64,000 nt of DNA from Chrysemys picta bellii (taxonomy: Eukaryota; Chordata; Testudines; Emydidae): the NCBI RefSeq assembly GCF_011386835.1, contig NC_088792.1, forward strand, positions 222,173,894-222,237,893, written 5' to 3'. The notes beneath the pieces are model-generated. The model did not search any database. It had not been told where the DNA came from and was given only the letters and a program-made list of their open reading frames with translations. Each line of letters starts with the position of its first letter. The stretch's first letter is position 1. This document shows positions 1 through 11,475 of the stretch, one piece after another. The translations under genes were made by a program, and so were the position numbers.

Positions 1-844
1 GGAGTGGCTTTATTATCCTCTCATTTACACAGGTGGTGTTCTGGTGTCAATCCATTGTGGCACGGCTGACTTACACCTGTTTAAGTAAGAGGAGAATCAG
101 GCTCAGTATATTGTCAATTAGACTCTAGGGTTGCCAAGCAGTGTGTGGGTGGTTTGAACAAAAATCTCATTACTAGCTACATTTTGTGTATGAAATGCAT
201 CTCCCACACACTGCTTTGAAAATGTAACCTTATGAATTCTTATTGTGTATCCATGGTAAAATAATTTCATTTTAAGTTCCCAGTCTGTGACCAGCTGTCT
301 GCTAGCAGATCTATGTGACAGATTTTTTTCCTTAGCCTCTCAGAAACAACACTTTTTTTTACATATAGATTATAAGACTTGATTTCAGATTAAATGGCAC
401 AGCCTGGGGGATCAGCATGTTAATATTGCATGATTCAATATGAGGATCTGAGTTTTGACCTCATGACAGGAACTACACATTTGGAAAAAACAAGGTTGCT
501 TTCCGGCAATGTACAGCCACAGTCACCAGAATTGTGAACAAGCATCTCAAAGCTTGGGGGCTCAGGTTAAGTAGTTTACCATCATTTGCCCAGTAGCATC
601 CCTCTCAATTGAAAGTTTGAATGTACTTCTTAGTCTTAAAGATCAAGCCTAAAAAAATCCATTGAAGGTCATGCTGTTAGGCAGGATAAAAATTCAGACT
701 TTCCTCAATAAGTGAAAGGGAAGTCTTAAGTTTTTGATCAGTAACTTTTTACAGTAAGTTGCAGTAATATTCTTCCTGACGTAACACTGTCATAGGTGTA
801 ATAACATGTTAATTAGTAAGGGAAAAGGTAGCATAGACGGAGTA
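1..844. other. No recognised feature
   Basis: AT-rich sequence with stop codons in every frame and no terminal repeats, SINE promoter boxes or CR1 tail that I can recognise. Confidence 0.5.
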
Positions 845-960
845 TAATGGTGCATAGTGTTTTTCATTCATAGACCTTAAAGCACTTCACAGAAGAAGGG
901 AAATATCATCACTCCCGTTTCACAGATGGGGAAACTGAGACGCTTAGTATTGACACACAA
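845..960 (-). repeat. MIR-like SINE fragment, antisense
   Basis: The stretch reads 'aaagcacttcacag' followed by 'cagatggggaaactgaga', which is the antisense form of the CORE/3' half of amniote MIR-type SINEs (small polymerase III retroposons mobilised by LINE machinery). No tRNA-like head or target duplication is visible, so this is an old truncated copy. The family call is from memory of the conserved words only. Confidence 0.6.
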
Positions 961-1448
961 ATTCCACCATCTTTAAGAGGCATTTTTGATTTATTTTGGT
1001 TTAAGAAAATGAATCAACACTTTAAATTTGGACTTGCAGCATAATATAGGTAACACATTCTTCAATGTCACTGGCTTCTAAACCTTCTATTTTCTTAAGT
1101 GTCTGCAGCTGTTGCTGTCTGTGCTGATTTAGCTGCAGTTTCCATAAAAACTCTGTATTTGAAAAGCCACATTTGTGGATTCCTTTTGGATTTTGGGAAC
1201 TCTTTCTTGTGGCCCTGCCTTCCGCCCACTTTTATGAAAAGGCATGAAGAAATCCCCATGTAGTTTACAACAAAGCTAATTATGCATAAGAAGCCAGATG
1301 CCTTTGACCTTGTTTCCTTTCGTTTATGGGTAATCCTATTTATTTTTTATGATTAATCACATTTTATATACAAAGCTGTGATTTATTTTTTCTTGATATA
1401 TGAATTCCTATATAATACGGTCTATAACTTGAACTTAGATGTCTCAGG

Positions 1449-1890
1449 TTTCAGAGTAGCAGCCGTGTTAGTCTGTATCCGCAAAAAGAAGAACAGGAGT
1501 ACTTGTGGCACCTTAGAGACTAACAAATTTATTAGAGCATAAGCTTTCGTGGGCTACAGCCCACTTCTTCGGATGCATATAGAATGGAACATATATTGAG
1601 GAGATATATATACACACATACAGAGAGCATAAACAGGTGGGAGTTGTCTTACCAACTCTGAGAGGCCAATTAATTAAGAGAAAAAAAACTTTTGAAGTGA
1701 TAATCAAGCTAGCCCAGTACAGACAGTTTGATAAGAAGTGTGAGAATACTTACAAGGGGAGATAGATTCAATGTTTGTAATGGCTCAGCCATTCCCAGTC
1801 CTTATTCAAACCGGAGTTGATTGTGTCTAGTTTGCATATCAATTCTAGCTCAGCAGTCTCTCGTTGGAGTCTGTTTTTGAAGTTTTTCTG
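1449..1890 (-). mobile_element. Penelope-like element (PLE) fragment
   Basis: The copy starts with the terminal sequence 'tttcagagtagcagccgtg', then 'gagactaacaaatttatt' and 'cataagctttcgtgggct'. These words recur at about 18659 and, as the reverse complement, at 25780-25860. From about 1795 it runs into antisense C-terminal coding ('tgtctagtttgcatatcaat', 'cagcagtctctcgttggag') homologous to the GIY-YIG-bearing copy at 25355-25666, and it breaks off at about 1890. PLEs are retroelements combining a reverse transcriptase with, usually, a GIY-YIG endonuclease. This copy holds only a terminal region plus the extreme C-terminus and cannot be functional. The element's coding direction is minus. 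Confidence 0.85.
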
Positions 1891-1893
1891 TTT

Positions 1894-2580
1894 ACCTAGA
1901 CAGATAGATTAGATAAACAGAGCTTTATTTTGCTTCTCTTTTATTTTATTAGTCTCCACTGCTGCTGTCAGAGGCTGCTGTTTGGATGTTAGAATTAATA
2001 AGGAATCTGGACTGAGCAGCACTGCCACATGCTTATGAAACAGTCAGAACTATAATGTCAATCCCATGTTTCTAGCTTCAACACCCACACTAGATATTCA
2101 GTTATGTGATAATGGTAACAGCTTTGCCAAGAAGCCATCATCATGGTTCATACCAGAACCTTGAACCTCTTCACCTGCATAAAGAATGAAGGAAAACTCT
2201 CTAATGAATATTGACTTTGACTACTGCACAAACTTACCACATACTCTTCAAGCATACCTCTTCATTTAATCTTCTCTTTCCCCGCCCCCTCTGAGCTAAA
2301 ATCCTTTGTGATGGATCCATCCTAATGGGAGCTGAAGCTGGGACCTGCCCGCCCACTTGTAAAAGCATCATTGACTTCACCACTTGAATGGAAGAAGAAT
2401 AGTTTGTATTTGTCAGTTGTAGTTCAAGTATCATTTTGTTTTAGAATTCCTAGCATGGGATCCAGTTACGTTTTTGTTAGGGATCTATTGCTGACCATAC
2501 AAAGATTTAAATGACTAATCTTATTCACAAATTATCGTTCACTTCCTCTTGGTGCAATGGTATATATCTCCAATGGATCA
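1894..2580. other. No recognised feature
   Basis: Mixed-composition sequence; short open frames only and no repeat family that I recognise. Confidence 0.4.
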
Positions 2581-2587
2581 TGGTTAA

Positions 2588-3745
2588 GGCTATGTTTATG
2601 TCATGGAGGTCGTGGAAGTCACCGAATCCGTGATTTCCAGAGACCTTGGTGACATTTTCTGCTTCAGTCCCTGGAACTGTGGGACTGGAGCTGGCAGCCA
2701 GCGGGGCCCCGGCAGGATTCCAGCAACAGGCATCAGCATCCTCCGAGGGCTTGTCTACACTGGCAAGTTTTGTTGCCAAAAACTGCCTTTTGGCAACAAA
2801 ACAGCAAGAGCGTACCCACTACAATGGGACTTTTGTTGCGAGAAACGCCCAGTTTTGGCGAAAAAAACTTCCACCTCTACAAATGACTTTTGTCTTTTCC
2901 CCTCCCTTTATTGTTGACAAAGAGCCAGTGTAGACACTGCTCATTGTTTTGTCAACAGAACTGGCTTCCTCCAGTATCCCACAATGCCTTCCATGATTAC
3001 TCTGCTCAGTGTTTTGATCTCTGCTGCCCTGCAGGAATGCGCCCCTCCCCTTTCAAAGCTCCGGGAAGTATTTGTGTGCAAAGAGCAAATCATTGGAATG
3101 CTCCTGTTCTGCGCTGCACTAGGAACACAGCGGCAGGCAGACGGAGACAGACTGCTGTGCTGCTTTGCCATTCCTCAGCATGGAGAGCTCACAGAGCTAC
3201 TCATGATGCTGCTCTCAGCAGCTGAGGGGGCTGTGGGAGAACTCGCCCAACGATCAGCTCTTTCTTCCCACAACACTTCACTGTGGGATACATACCCACG
3301 GTACATTGCTCATCCTGTCGATGATGGTGCCCCCAGTGTGGACATGATCTGTCGACAGAGGGAGCAAGTGTGAACACCCTTTGGCGATTTTTGTTTTGTC
3401 GACTTTTGGGTATCCACATAAGTTTTGTCAACAAAACTTGGTATTGTAGACAAGCCCAGAGTCTCGCTGCAGGTTTCCAGCAACAGGTGACAGCTTCCTC
3501 AGGGGGCCCTCCTCAGGGTTCCAGCAACCGGGGACAGCCTTGTGAGGGGGTGGGGGGAGAGAACCCTGAAGCTCCCAGCCACCATGGTGGCAGGGGAAAC
3601 CATGGAAAGAATGGGTCTGCAGATGCAAATCCAACACATTGTTTTACTATGCAGAGTAGAGCTCCCCTGCTCCAGCCAGGGCTCCCAGGTTTTCTAAGCT
3701 CCCTGCCCCCCAGTGGGGGACTTCCCTGACTCCGGGCAACTCCCC
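2588..3745. mobile_element. Composite DNA-transposon (MITE) region hosting a second element
   Basis: The outer element begins near 2588 with 'ggctatgtttatgtcatgg', followed by a short palindrome at 2608-2640. It contains degenerate tandem units built on 'ttccagcaacagg' at about 2717, 3474 and 3518. A second element sits between those units, at 2747-3457. The outer 3' end is not clear. The family is unassigned; open frames here have no recognisable domains. Confidence 0.45.
2747..3457. mobile_element. Non-autonomous DNA transposon with TIRs, 711 bp
   Basis: The left end 'gggcttgtctacactggc' and the right end 'ggtattgtagacaagccc' are inverted repeats (13 of 13 outermost bases). A longer inverted similarity ('aagttttgttgcca' against 'tgtcaacaaaactt') lies just inside. 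No clean target duplication is visible (flanks end in 'ctccga' and start with 'agagtc'), so the superfamily is uncertain. The copy carries no intact transposase. Open frames of 95-129 codons overlap on both strands without conserved motifs. Confidence 0.75.
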
Positions 3746-3769
3746 AGGGTCAGCAGCATTTCTTTTTCA

Positions 3770-3950
3770 CTTTGGGGGGAAAAAATCAAACGTTTAGGTT
3801 TTTTCAGAATGAACACATTTCAGAATTTCTTTCTGCAGGAAACGTTGACATTTCCTATTTTAGTTCCAATTTGGAATGAAAACATTTTTTAAATATCAGA
3901 AATTCTTGCAGAATGGAAATTCTCAGATTTGACTAGCACTAGTTACAACC
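3770..3950. repeat. AT-rich MITE fragment, 'TTTTCAGAAT' family
   Basis: The text is built of words such as 'ttttttcagaatg', 'cagaatttcttt' and 'ggaaattctcaga', ending 'gactagcactagtt'. The same style of sequence recurs at 23215-23400, 23704-24087 and 27186-27300. It resembles a degenerate palindromic DNA transposon family whose end reads roughly GAGCTGGTC. The assignment is by internal comparison only. Confidence 0.5.
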
Positions 3951-4660
3951 CAAGTAAATGTAAAAATGACCCTATCTGTCATTTCCCTCAGGGTGTTGTG
4001 GTATCTAATTAATGCATGCACGTTAACAAACACAAGGTAATGCACAAGAGGAGAAATAATTTCAACTACTCATATGCATTGCTTGATTCTAAATCAAGTC
4101 TAGTCACTCAGGAAATAGCCCTGTGGAGTCACTGTGGAAGCTTAATGAAAAAATCTTCTCAATATGTGGTAGTGGAAAAAAAAAATCAAGATACATAAAG
4201 AATGAAATAGGAAACACGGAGACTGTTATAATTAATGTCACTATACAAATAGATGGTATGGACTCATTTGGACCTTCCCCTTTTCAAAAAAGATATAGCA
4301 GAGTGGGTCCAAAGCAAGGCAGCAAGAGTGATTGTGGCACAAAAGGCTTCCATATGAGAAGATACTGAAAAGATTTGGGCTGTTTAGTTTTGTCTGTCCC
4401 CTACTGTGTGGAAAATAGAACTCCCTATGGTCTCCAGCCCAGGAAATTATAAGGCATTGCTTTCTTTGAAGCCATCTGTACAAAGTGGAAATTTTAATCA
4501 ATTCAATGCAACAGTTTTATGAGAGAACTGTTTTTTAAAAGATCCATCACAAAGGAGAGAAATGCAAAATTGCAGAAATGACAGCTTATGAAATATATTG
4601 TGGCAGCTCTAACTGATGCCACTTGTTTTTCATATTTCTGTCCTGCATTCTTTATTTCAG
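3951..4660. other. No recognised feature
   Basis: Low-GC sequence with scattered short frames. Nothing in it resembles a gene or a repeat I can name. Confidence 0.4.
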
Positions 4661-4666
4661 GAGCAC

Positions 4667-4861
4667 GGGGGGGAGGGATAGCTCAGTGGTTTGAGCATTG
4701 GCCTGCTGAACCCAGGGTTGTGAGTTCAATCCTTGAGGGGGCCGCTTAGGGATCTGGGGCAAAATCAGTACTTGGTCCTGCTAGTGAAGGCAGGGGGCTG
4801 GACTCAATGACCTTCAAGGTCCCTTCCAGTTCTAGGAGATGGGATATCTCCATTAATTAAT
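4667..4861 (+). repeat. Tortoise-type tRNA-derived SINE (Pol III/SINE)
   Basis: The head 'gggatagctcagtggtttg' is a tRNA-like A box and 'ggttgtgagttcaatcc' is the B box, i.e. an internal RNA polymerase III promoter. Then come the tRNA-unrelated body ('gtacttggtcctgctag') and the tail 'gacctt...aggtcccttcc', ending 'ggatatctccattaatt'. This is the well-known turtle SINE whose 3' tail is shared with CR1-type LINEs, which supply its reverse transcriptase. The copy looks near full length. No convincing flanking duplication was found. It is the strongest marker of turtle origin in the window. Confidence 0.93.
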
Positions 4862-5029
4862 TAGAAACTCATAGCTTTAAGTGTTGAGTCTGAACTTGTG
4901 ATCAAAGAACAATGCATAAGCATGGTTTTATACCCAGCTCTTCCCCATTATCTTTTTTGTTTGCTTACATTTCCCCCCTTTTGCTCCTTCTCTGTTATGC
5001 TGGGGTACAATTTCCAAAAGCATCTAAAT

Positions 5030-5396
5030 CCCATTTTCAAAAGTGACTTAGGAACCTAAATCCCATTGACTTTCAGTGAGACTTAGGGCAGGTCTACACT
5101 TAAAAAGCTGCAGCTGCACCACTGTAGCACTTTAATGAAGATGCTACTACGCCAATGGGAGAGCTTCTCCTGTCGATGTAGTCAATCCACCTCTGCAAGA
5201 GACGGTAGCTATGATGATAGGAGAAACTCTCCCATTGACATAGCACTGTCTACACCAGGAGTCAGGTCAGTATAACTGCATCACTCAGTGGTGTGGATTT
5301 TTTCACATCCCTGAGTAACTTAGTTATATTGATGTAAGTTAGTAGTATAGAATTGGCCTTAGGCTCCTAAGTGCTGTCAGTTTTGAAAATGGAGGT
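5030..5396. repeat. Palindromic MITE interrupted by a second MITE
   Basis: The left arm reads 'cccattttcaaaagtgactt' and 'ctttcagtgagactta'; the right arm reads 'ttaggctcctaagtgctg' and 'agttttgaaaatgg'. The arms are inverted copies of each other and would form one palindrome if the element at 5086-5358 were absent. This is an old amniote palindromic repeat with no coding capacity. Confidence 0.7.
5086..5358. mobile_element. Harbinger-like MITE, 273 bp, TTA target duplication
   Basis: The left end 'gggcaggtctacact' and the right end 'agtatagaattggcc' are imperfect inverted repeats. The copy is bracketed by TTA at 5083-5085 and 5359-5361, the 3-bp TWA duplication typical of PIF/Harbinger transposons. 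The body contains an inverted pair around 'gggagagcttctcctgtcg' and 'gagaaactctcccattgac'. A related copy lies at 28149-28377. There is no transposase, so it would have moved in trans. Confidence 0.8.
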
Positions 5397-6127
5397 AAGC
5401 ACTTCTGAAAAAATCTACCCTTTGTCTCTACCTTTATTTATGTATCACAGATAGCACAAAATCTTTTTGGGTTAATGACACCACCTCGCTATTATAATTT
5501 ACTCTATTTTCTTCAGCAAGATTCAACATTTGAGACCAGAATTCTATGCTCTTTACTAGTTTGTGGTTTGCAACAGAGAATGATATTGACCATGTAATAA
5601 GACACAAATGAATCTTTAGTTCAGAGTTCAAAACTGCTGTGACATTTGAACAATACAGAGTAAGTTGAGTCCATCCAAAGTTTTTGGGGGCCCTCTATGA
5701 AGAATACCCAGTTTCTTAAGAAGGGCCCAGGCAGACTTACATCCCAGATAGCCAAAACTGCCCCTAAGAAAGGTCATAATGGAGAAGGTCTGTTGAAATC
5801 TCATTTAACATCTTAAAAACAAAACATAGACTTTATAATTTGCAGGATTGGGAATTTCTCCTTTAATGAGGGAAGATCCCTCTGCCATCATTTAAATTTT
5901 GCAAACAACTTTTGAGTAAGCAATGTCTTATAGGGTTCGAGCCAATGCTCATTTCAATTCATTTCAATGGGCACTGAATCAGGCCTTTGCTGAATTTCAT
6001 AAGCTGTACACAGCTTACAATTTAAACACCAGCTTGTATCTAAGAAACATTTTTTCTCTCTCAACTAATACATTCTTATATGGACAGGAGTATATTTTTT
6101 CAGTAAGTGTTTTTGACTACAATGTGA

Positions 6128-6232
6128 AAGGACCAATTCCACATTTACACGGAGAACTTTACACTGGTGTAACTCCATGTATTTTGATGGAGTACTCCTA
6201 TTTGCACTGGTGTAAGTGAGGAGAGAAAGAGA
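6128..6232. repeat. Palindromic repeat fragment (amniote MITE)
   Basis: Inverted halves are visible: 'cactggtgtaactccatg' against 'gatggagtactcc' and 'cactggtgtaagtgag'. The layout matches a widespread amniote palindrome of the form TTACACNGGTGTAA...GAAGTCAATGGAG. It is old and degraded. The flanks at 5397-6127 and 6233-7143 hold nothing else I can name beyond a partial related palindrome near 5935-6000 and a 16-base G run at 6919-6934. Confidence 0.6.
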
Positions 6233-7151
6233 CCTGTTATGCATACTGAAGCTAACTTGTATATGAAAATATTACATTGGAAAGGTCAAACATCTGTCAA
6301 TATATAATTATAGTGTGGTATGTTCTGAAGTCTAATTTGTTTCTGCATCAGTTGCTTCATTTACAAGTAAATCTAGTAAATGGTCTGTGAATCTATAATC
6401 CACATATATCCCCTTTATGTTATGTTACTCTGGTTCTTGACTGAAAGCACTCCAGAGAATGTCTGTGAATTATAGATAATAATGAAGGAGTTGTTGGCTC
6501 TAATAAACATTAAATTCAGTCAAAACAAATATATTAAATGATTAAAAGCCACTGAAAATCATGTCCTCTTGATCTTGAAACAAATGGAATCAACATGGTT
6601 AAAAGTATGTAGATTTATTTTGTAGGCAAAGAGTACACTTTTAATAGAACTATTTATATTTACATATCACTGAACTCTGACATATTTTAAACTGAAATTC
6701 CCTGAATAATATTGGACCAAGTCCTAGGCCGTGGCATGTTTGCAGCATGGAACCTACCAATACTATGTGAACTGGCCAGAAACTGCAGAGGGCAAATTTG
6801 AAGCCTAAAGGCAAAGGTGTAACCACCTATATGACCTAAGGAGACCTCAAGTGAATATACATGAATTCTGCAGACACGCTGAGAGAGGAATCAACACGAT
6901 AGTAAAAAGATGCAGGTTGGGGGGGGGGGGGGGGACATTCCCTTCATAACTACACCAGTGGTTGCAACTGTGCCTGAAGAGGAACATTTACGTGTGTATA
7001 TACACACCACAGCTATGTAAGCCTCATTTACAAATTATAAATGCTGGAGTGCTGAGGGGGCCTGAACGTGCACAATGTTTCCCTGACTCCATGCATGATG
7101 TTATGACGATGGACTCATGGATCTCACCTCCCCATGAAAGACATTTATAAT

Positions 7152-8901
7152 TAGGGCCCTAATTAATTCATGTTCCATTTTGGTAAATTTCACAGTCATT
7201 TGATTTTAAAAAAATCTTCATTTTCACAGTTTCAGATATTTAAACCTTAAATTGTAGGTTGTTGTAACAGTATGGGTCCTGACCCAAAAGAGGGTAGGGG
7301 TGGGGGTTGCAAGGCTATTGTAAGGAGGGGTTGCAAGGCTATTGCCATCCTTACTTCTGTGCTGCCTTCAGAGCTGGGTGGTTGGAAAGCAGCAACTGTT
7401 GGCCAGACGCCCAGCTCTGAAGGCAGCACCACCGCCAGCAGCAGTGGAGAAGGGAGGGTGGCAATGTCATACCATGCCACCCTTACTTCTGGGTTGCTGC
7501 TGGAGGCGGCGCTACCTTCAAAGCTGGGCACCCAGCCACCAGTTGCTGCTTTCTGGCTGCCCAGCTCTGAAGGCAATGCAGAAGAAAGGGTGGCAATACT
7601 GAAAACCCCCTACAATAGACAGATTTTGTGGGGGAGACCAGATTTCACAGTCTGTGAATCATTTTTCATGGCCATGTGTGACCTTTAAGGTGCCACCTGA
7701 TGAACTGGGATGCCACTGAGCCCACCTGTTCCTCGAGCCTGGGACTCTTTTACCCTGTCTTGCTGAGCCAGGCTCTTCAGCTTCCTCTAGCACACACAGG
7801 CAGGGCCACACCCAGCTGCAGAAAGACACAGACACTGAGATCAGCTCTGGGAAGACTCAGTTTAAGGGACTTGCCCCAGCACTTCGCTGTCCACCTACCT
7901 TTGAGTGCAGACCCAAAGGTATATTGTCTTGTGCTGTATAGAAAAATCTGCACAGCGCAAGCTCATAAAAATTCACCCTCTCCCTCAATGAGAAGAGAGA
8001 GATGTACAGCTTCTTGCCCCGCCCCCCCCCCCCATATGGATTGCACAAACTGGGTTATGTTATAAACAAGTAATAAGTTTATTAACTACAAAAGACAGAT
8101 TTTAAGTGATTATAAGAGATAGTAAACAGAACAAAGCAGATTACTAAGCAAATAAAACAAAACACAAAAACTAAGCTTGATTCACTAAAGAAACAGGTTA
8201 CAAAATGTAATTTCTCACCCTAAATGTTGAATTAGGCAGGATGCAGAGTTTCTGTAGCTCAGAGTTCCAGTTATTTCTTTTTACAGACTGGACCCCTGTC
8301 CCAGTCTGGACTCCCCCCTGCCTTTCCCTTCAAGCTAGTTCCTTTGTCCCTTCATGTTCTTTCAGCAGTCCTTCTTCTTGGGTAGGCATTGGAGGAGAGT
8401 CCAGATCAACCCCCTCCCCAGCCCTTAAAAAGGATTTACCTAAGATGGGAATCCTTTGTTTGAACCCCATCCTCCTACAGTGGAAAAGTACCAGCAGTGT
8501 CCAAAGTGGTATTCTGTATCAGGTGACAGGGCCACCTGACCTGGTAGTGTCACAGCTATGTCCCAAGACGCCTCTCAAGAAGGAGAGAGATATCTTCACA
8601 GTCTTATTTTTTATTCCTAATGGGTCATTCAGGAAGATCGCCTACTATCTGGTGGGCATTCCCCCCAAATATACAGACAATTGCAATTGTTACATAATCA
8701 ATATTCCTAACTTTAGATACAGAAATGATACATGCATACAAATTGGATAATCACATTCAATAAATTATAGCCTTTCCAATGATATCTTATATGAGCCATC
8801 TTGCATAAAGTATATCTTAGTTATGCCATATTCATATCATAACCATATTTCTATGAAGAATATGGGGTGTAACATCACACCATGCATTTGGTAGGGCCCT
8901 A
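7152..8901. mobile_element. hAT-like element with 'TAGGGCCCTA' ends, split by an LTR
   Basis: Both ends carry 'tagggcccta' (7152-7161 and 8892-8901). The flanks are 'tttataat' (7144-7151) and 'tctataat' (8902-8909), an 8-bp duplication with one mismatch, as expected for hAT-type elements. Inside are inverted arms with 'ttcagagctgggtgg' / 'cccagctctgaagg' and an internal 'cagatttcacagtctgtga' motif near the right end. The element was broken at 7671-7676 by the LTR at 7677-8879. The overlapping open frames (for example 7247-7688, both strands) are products of the palindrome, not genes. Confidence 0.8.
7677..8879 (-). mobile_element. Solo LTR, retrovirus-type, 1,203 bp, antisense
   Basis: The copy begins 'tgtgacc' and ends 'catcaca' (TG...CA ends with inverted TGTGA/TCACA) and is flanked by the 5-bp duplication CCATG at 7672-7676 and 8880-8884. 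On the minus strand, an AATAAA polyadenylation signal lies at 8078-8083, downstream of a TATA-like stretch near 8425-8435. That fits the U3-R-U5 order of an endogenous retrovirus LTR reading minus. No internal gag-pol sequence is present, so it is a solo LTR formed by LTR-LTR recombination. The 169-codon frame at 8241-8750 is on the opposite strand and is not a gene. Confidence 0.85.
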
Positions 8902-8909
8902 TCTATAAT

Positions 8910-10587
8910 AGAGTTAAGGCCAACAGACTAGTAATAGCAAGATACTCCAGCAGCAGGAGGAGTGTAGAAGCAGCCGAAGTAGGGATTGCTGCATTGGGGG
9001 GTTGTAAAGCGTAGTCCAATCAAAGCCACCTCTTCCCACCAACCCCACTGGACCCAGAATTGTGTAGGGGAGAGACGCCCCCAACAAGTTTGGGGGCATG
9101 AGGACCCAGGTGATGCCTTCCCTTCCTCCCCAACCATGTGGCCTTGAGGGAAGACTGCAGCGAGGAGCCAGCCAGAGACTCCATCTGGTAGGGGCAGAAG
9201 CAGCCTGAGCAGGGACTGCTGGACATTCAAAGAACTTCCTACACTTTTGACTGGGCTTTCTCTGTCCTGTACTGATTGGTTGTTTGCTCCAACCCTTCCT
9301 CTCCCTCACAGTCTCATCTTCTCAGCTTCACTCCACATCTGCCTTTTCCCCCTCTTTTCCCCTATCCCTTGCCTCACTCCCCTTCCCATTTCTTTCCATT
9401 TAGTTGATTCCCTCCTAAGTAAACCCACCTAGCAATGAAATATCATGTAACTAATATGGCATTTGCTACCATCACGTTGTTCATGCTGCTTGTGTGTTGT
9501 ACAAGGGGGAGAGGAAGACAAACAAACCCTAAGAACTTTTGGGTAGAATGCTGATTGGAAAGGGGCTTAGTTTCTCTGCTCACAGTTCCATCTCCTGCTC
9601 TTTGATTCCTACTGTATTCAGGGAAAAAGACTTTGTAAATAATCAGGATTGCATAAAAGAAATATCCGACTCACTCATCAATTTATTCTCTGAATATTTG
9701 AGGTCTTGTAGGTTGTTTCTACTGGCTAGCCACTTATGTCAAAAGGGGTAACAATAGCTTAGAACTGACTGACTTTATTATACTTATACATCTTTACTCA
9801 TGATCAGTTATTTAATTTTCCCCATTGACACAGCTGGCCTGTAGCCAGTTGGTTAATAATAATTCAGACCAGATGATGAATGTCAGTCTCTTACATTTCA
9901 ATCTCTGTTTAAGATATGTTAGGATAGTTAAAGACAAAGACAGAGAGTGCCTTGAATTTTGACATAAACTGCTGGCATCCAGGTATTTATTTTTCAGCCA
10001 TGGTGCCAAGCTAACTGTTCAGTTTGCCAATTTATTGAGCTTCTTTTCATGAGAAGTTAGCCAAGGCTTTTTGAAAGGGTTACACAAGGCCCCATGTATT
10101 ACGTAACAAGATGGATCTAAATTCTGCAACACCATCTCTGCATTTCTGGTGGAAATTTTGCTGATACTTCAAATGCATTTTTGAATTGATTGTTATTAAA
10201 TTAAGTATGAAAATGAAAAGTTGAATCAATATAGTCATCCCTGTGTTATTTGATATTAAATCAGTAACAAAACAATCTCTTCCATGAACTCTTCCTGCTT
10301 TGTATTGTAAGGGGAAGCTTGGCAATGTAAGCACACTATCTAAGACAGCAGTAGGTAGCTGGTTGATTCAGTGGTACTTTGAGATCATCAGAATAGATGC
10401 TTTAATATATTTACAAAGGACAAGCAGAGGAGTTATAACAATTAAGGGCCAGAACCTGAAAACATGTATTAGGAAGCTCACTGTGTGCAGCCATGATTAA
10501 TCCCATTGTAAGGATGTAGTTCAGGATTGTAGACTCAGATAGCAACACACAAATCTGTGTCTTGCTGCTTTAAGTTATTCACTTCTC
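8910..10587. other. No gene; weak unassigned repeat text
   Basis: At 8935-9235 there is a degraded direct repeat: 'agaagcagccgaagtaggg' near 8967 resembles 'agaagcagcctgagcaggg' near 9197. Two stretches rich in C and T run from 9285 to 9400. The remainder, to 10587, is AT-rich with no recognisable exon or repeat. Confidence 0.4.
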
Positions 10588-10595
10588 TGCACGGA

Positions 10596-10846
10596 CAGGG
10601 CCAGCTCCAGGCACCAGCTTAACAAGCAGGTGCTTGGGGCGGCCAAGGGCGAGGGGCGGCATGTGCGGCAATTCGGGGGCGGCAGGTCCCTCACTCCCTC
10701 TAGGAGCGAAGGCCCTGCCGCTGAACTGCCCCCGCCGATCGCGGCTTTTTTTTTTTTTCCTAATTGCCGCCGCCGGTCGCGATTGTGATCGCGGCTTTTT
10801 TTTTTTTTTTTTGCTTGGGGCGGCAGAAATGCTGGAGCCGGCCATG
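10596..10846. mobile_element. GC-rich hAT MITE, 251 bp, perfect 8-bp duplication
   Basis: The left end 'cagggccagctccaggc' and the right end 'gctggagccggccatg' are inverted repeats. The copy is flanked by an exact 8-bp duplication, TGCACGGA, at 10588-10595 and 10847-10854, the hAT signature. The body contains two T runs (from 10746 and 10796) following 'gatcgcggc' words. It is the same family as 53348-53846. Frames of 101-137 codons cross it on both strands but reflect its composition only. Confidence 0.92.
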
Positions 10847-11284
10847 TGCACGGAGCATTTCTCCAACCTGGACAAGACAAAGAGAGTCAGGACCAATGGT
10901 TTCCTTCCTGGCCAACAAGAGAGCAAAATGCAAAACCAAGAAGAGTTTGCTTCAGCCCAGGGTTGTGGGAGAAGTCCCTCAGCAACGACTCACACCAAGT
11001 ATACTATATGTGCCCTTCCTTCTGATTCTAGCAGGCAGATGGAATAACTTCAAGGTGGCAAAGACCCTCCATCTGGTTCCTTTCAAAGGCCTGCCTACTT
11101 AGTGTGGGGCATGTACACTATCACAGCTATCAGTGGAACCTCCCACAGTAATAAGCACTACATTTGGTGCAAGTGTTCACAGGAACAGACCACAACTTTT
11201 TTCCACATAGAATGGGAGATCGGTCTCTGGCGCATATTGCAAAATTGTCTGGTCAAAGTATGGTCATTGTTATTATTTGTACTA

Positions 11285-11475
11285 AAGTAGCACAAAAAGC
11301 CCTATCTGAGATTGAGGCCCCATTCTTCTCTGTGCTATAAGAGAGACAGGCTCTTCTCTGAATTGTTCACAATCTAAGTGTACAAGACAGACAAAAGGAG
11401 GAAGGAGAAAGAGGCAGAGAGAGGTCACTGGCAGACCAGAGATACAATCAGATCTCCTGTACACCCAGTCCACTA
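11285..11475 (-). repeat. MIR-like SINE fragment, antisense (weak)
   Basis: The order of 'ttctctgtgctataagagag', 'tgttcacaatctaagtg' and 'ggcagagagaggtcactgg' resembles the antisense body of an amniote MIR-type SINE. It is heavily diverged. The sequence between 10855 and 11284 shows nothing recognisable. Confidence 0.4.

Noticed and set aside
2603..3434. Overlapping frames of 95-129 codons as transposase or a Myb/SANT-type gene
   Set aside because: No conserved helix-turn-helix or DDE residues could be read; the frames overlap on both strands inside a TIR-bounded non-autonomous element.
8241..8750. 169-codon open frame, the longest on plus
   Set aside because: It lies on the antisense strand of a solo LTR bounded by CCATG duplications; no domain, and LTR U3/R text explains it.
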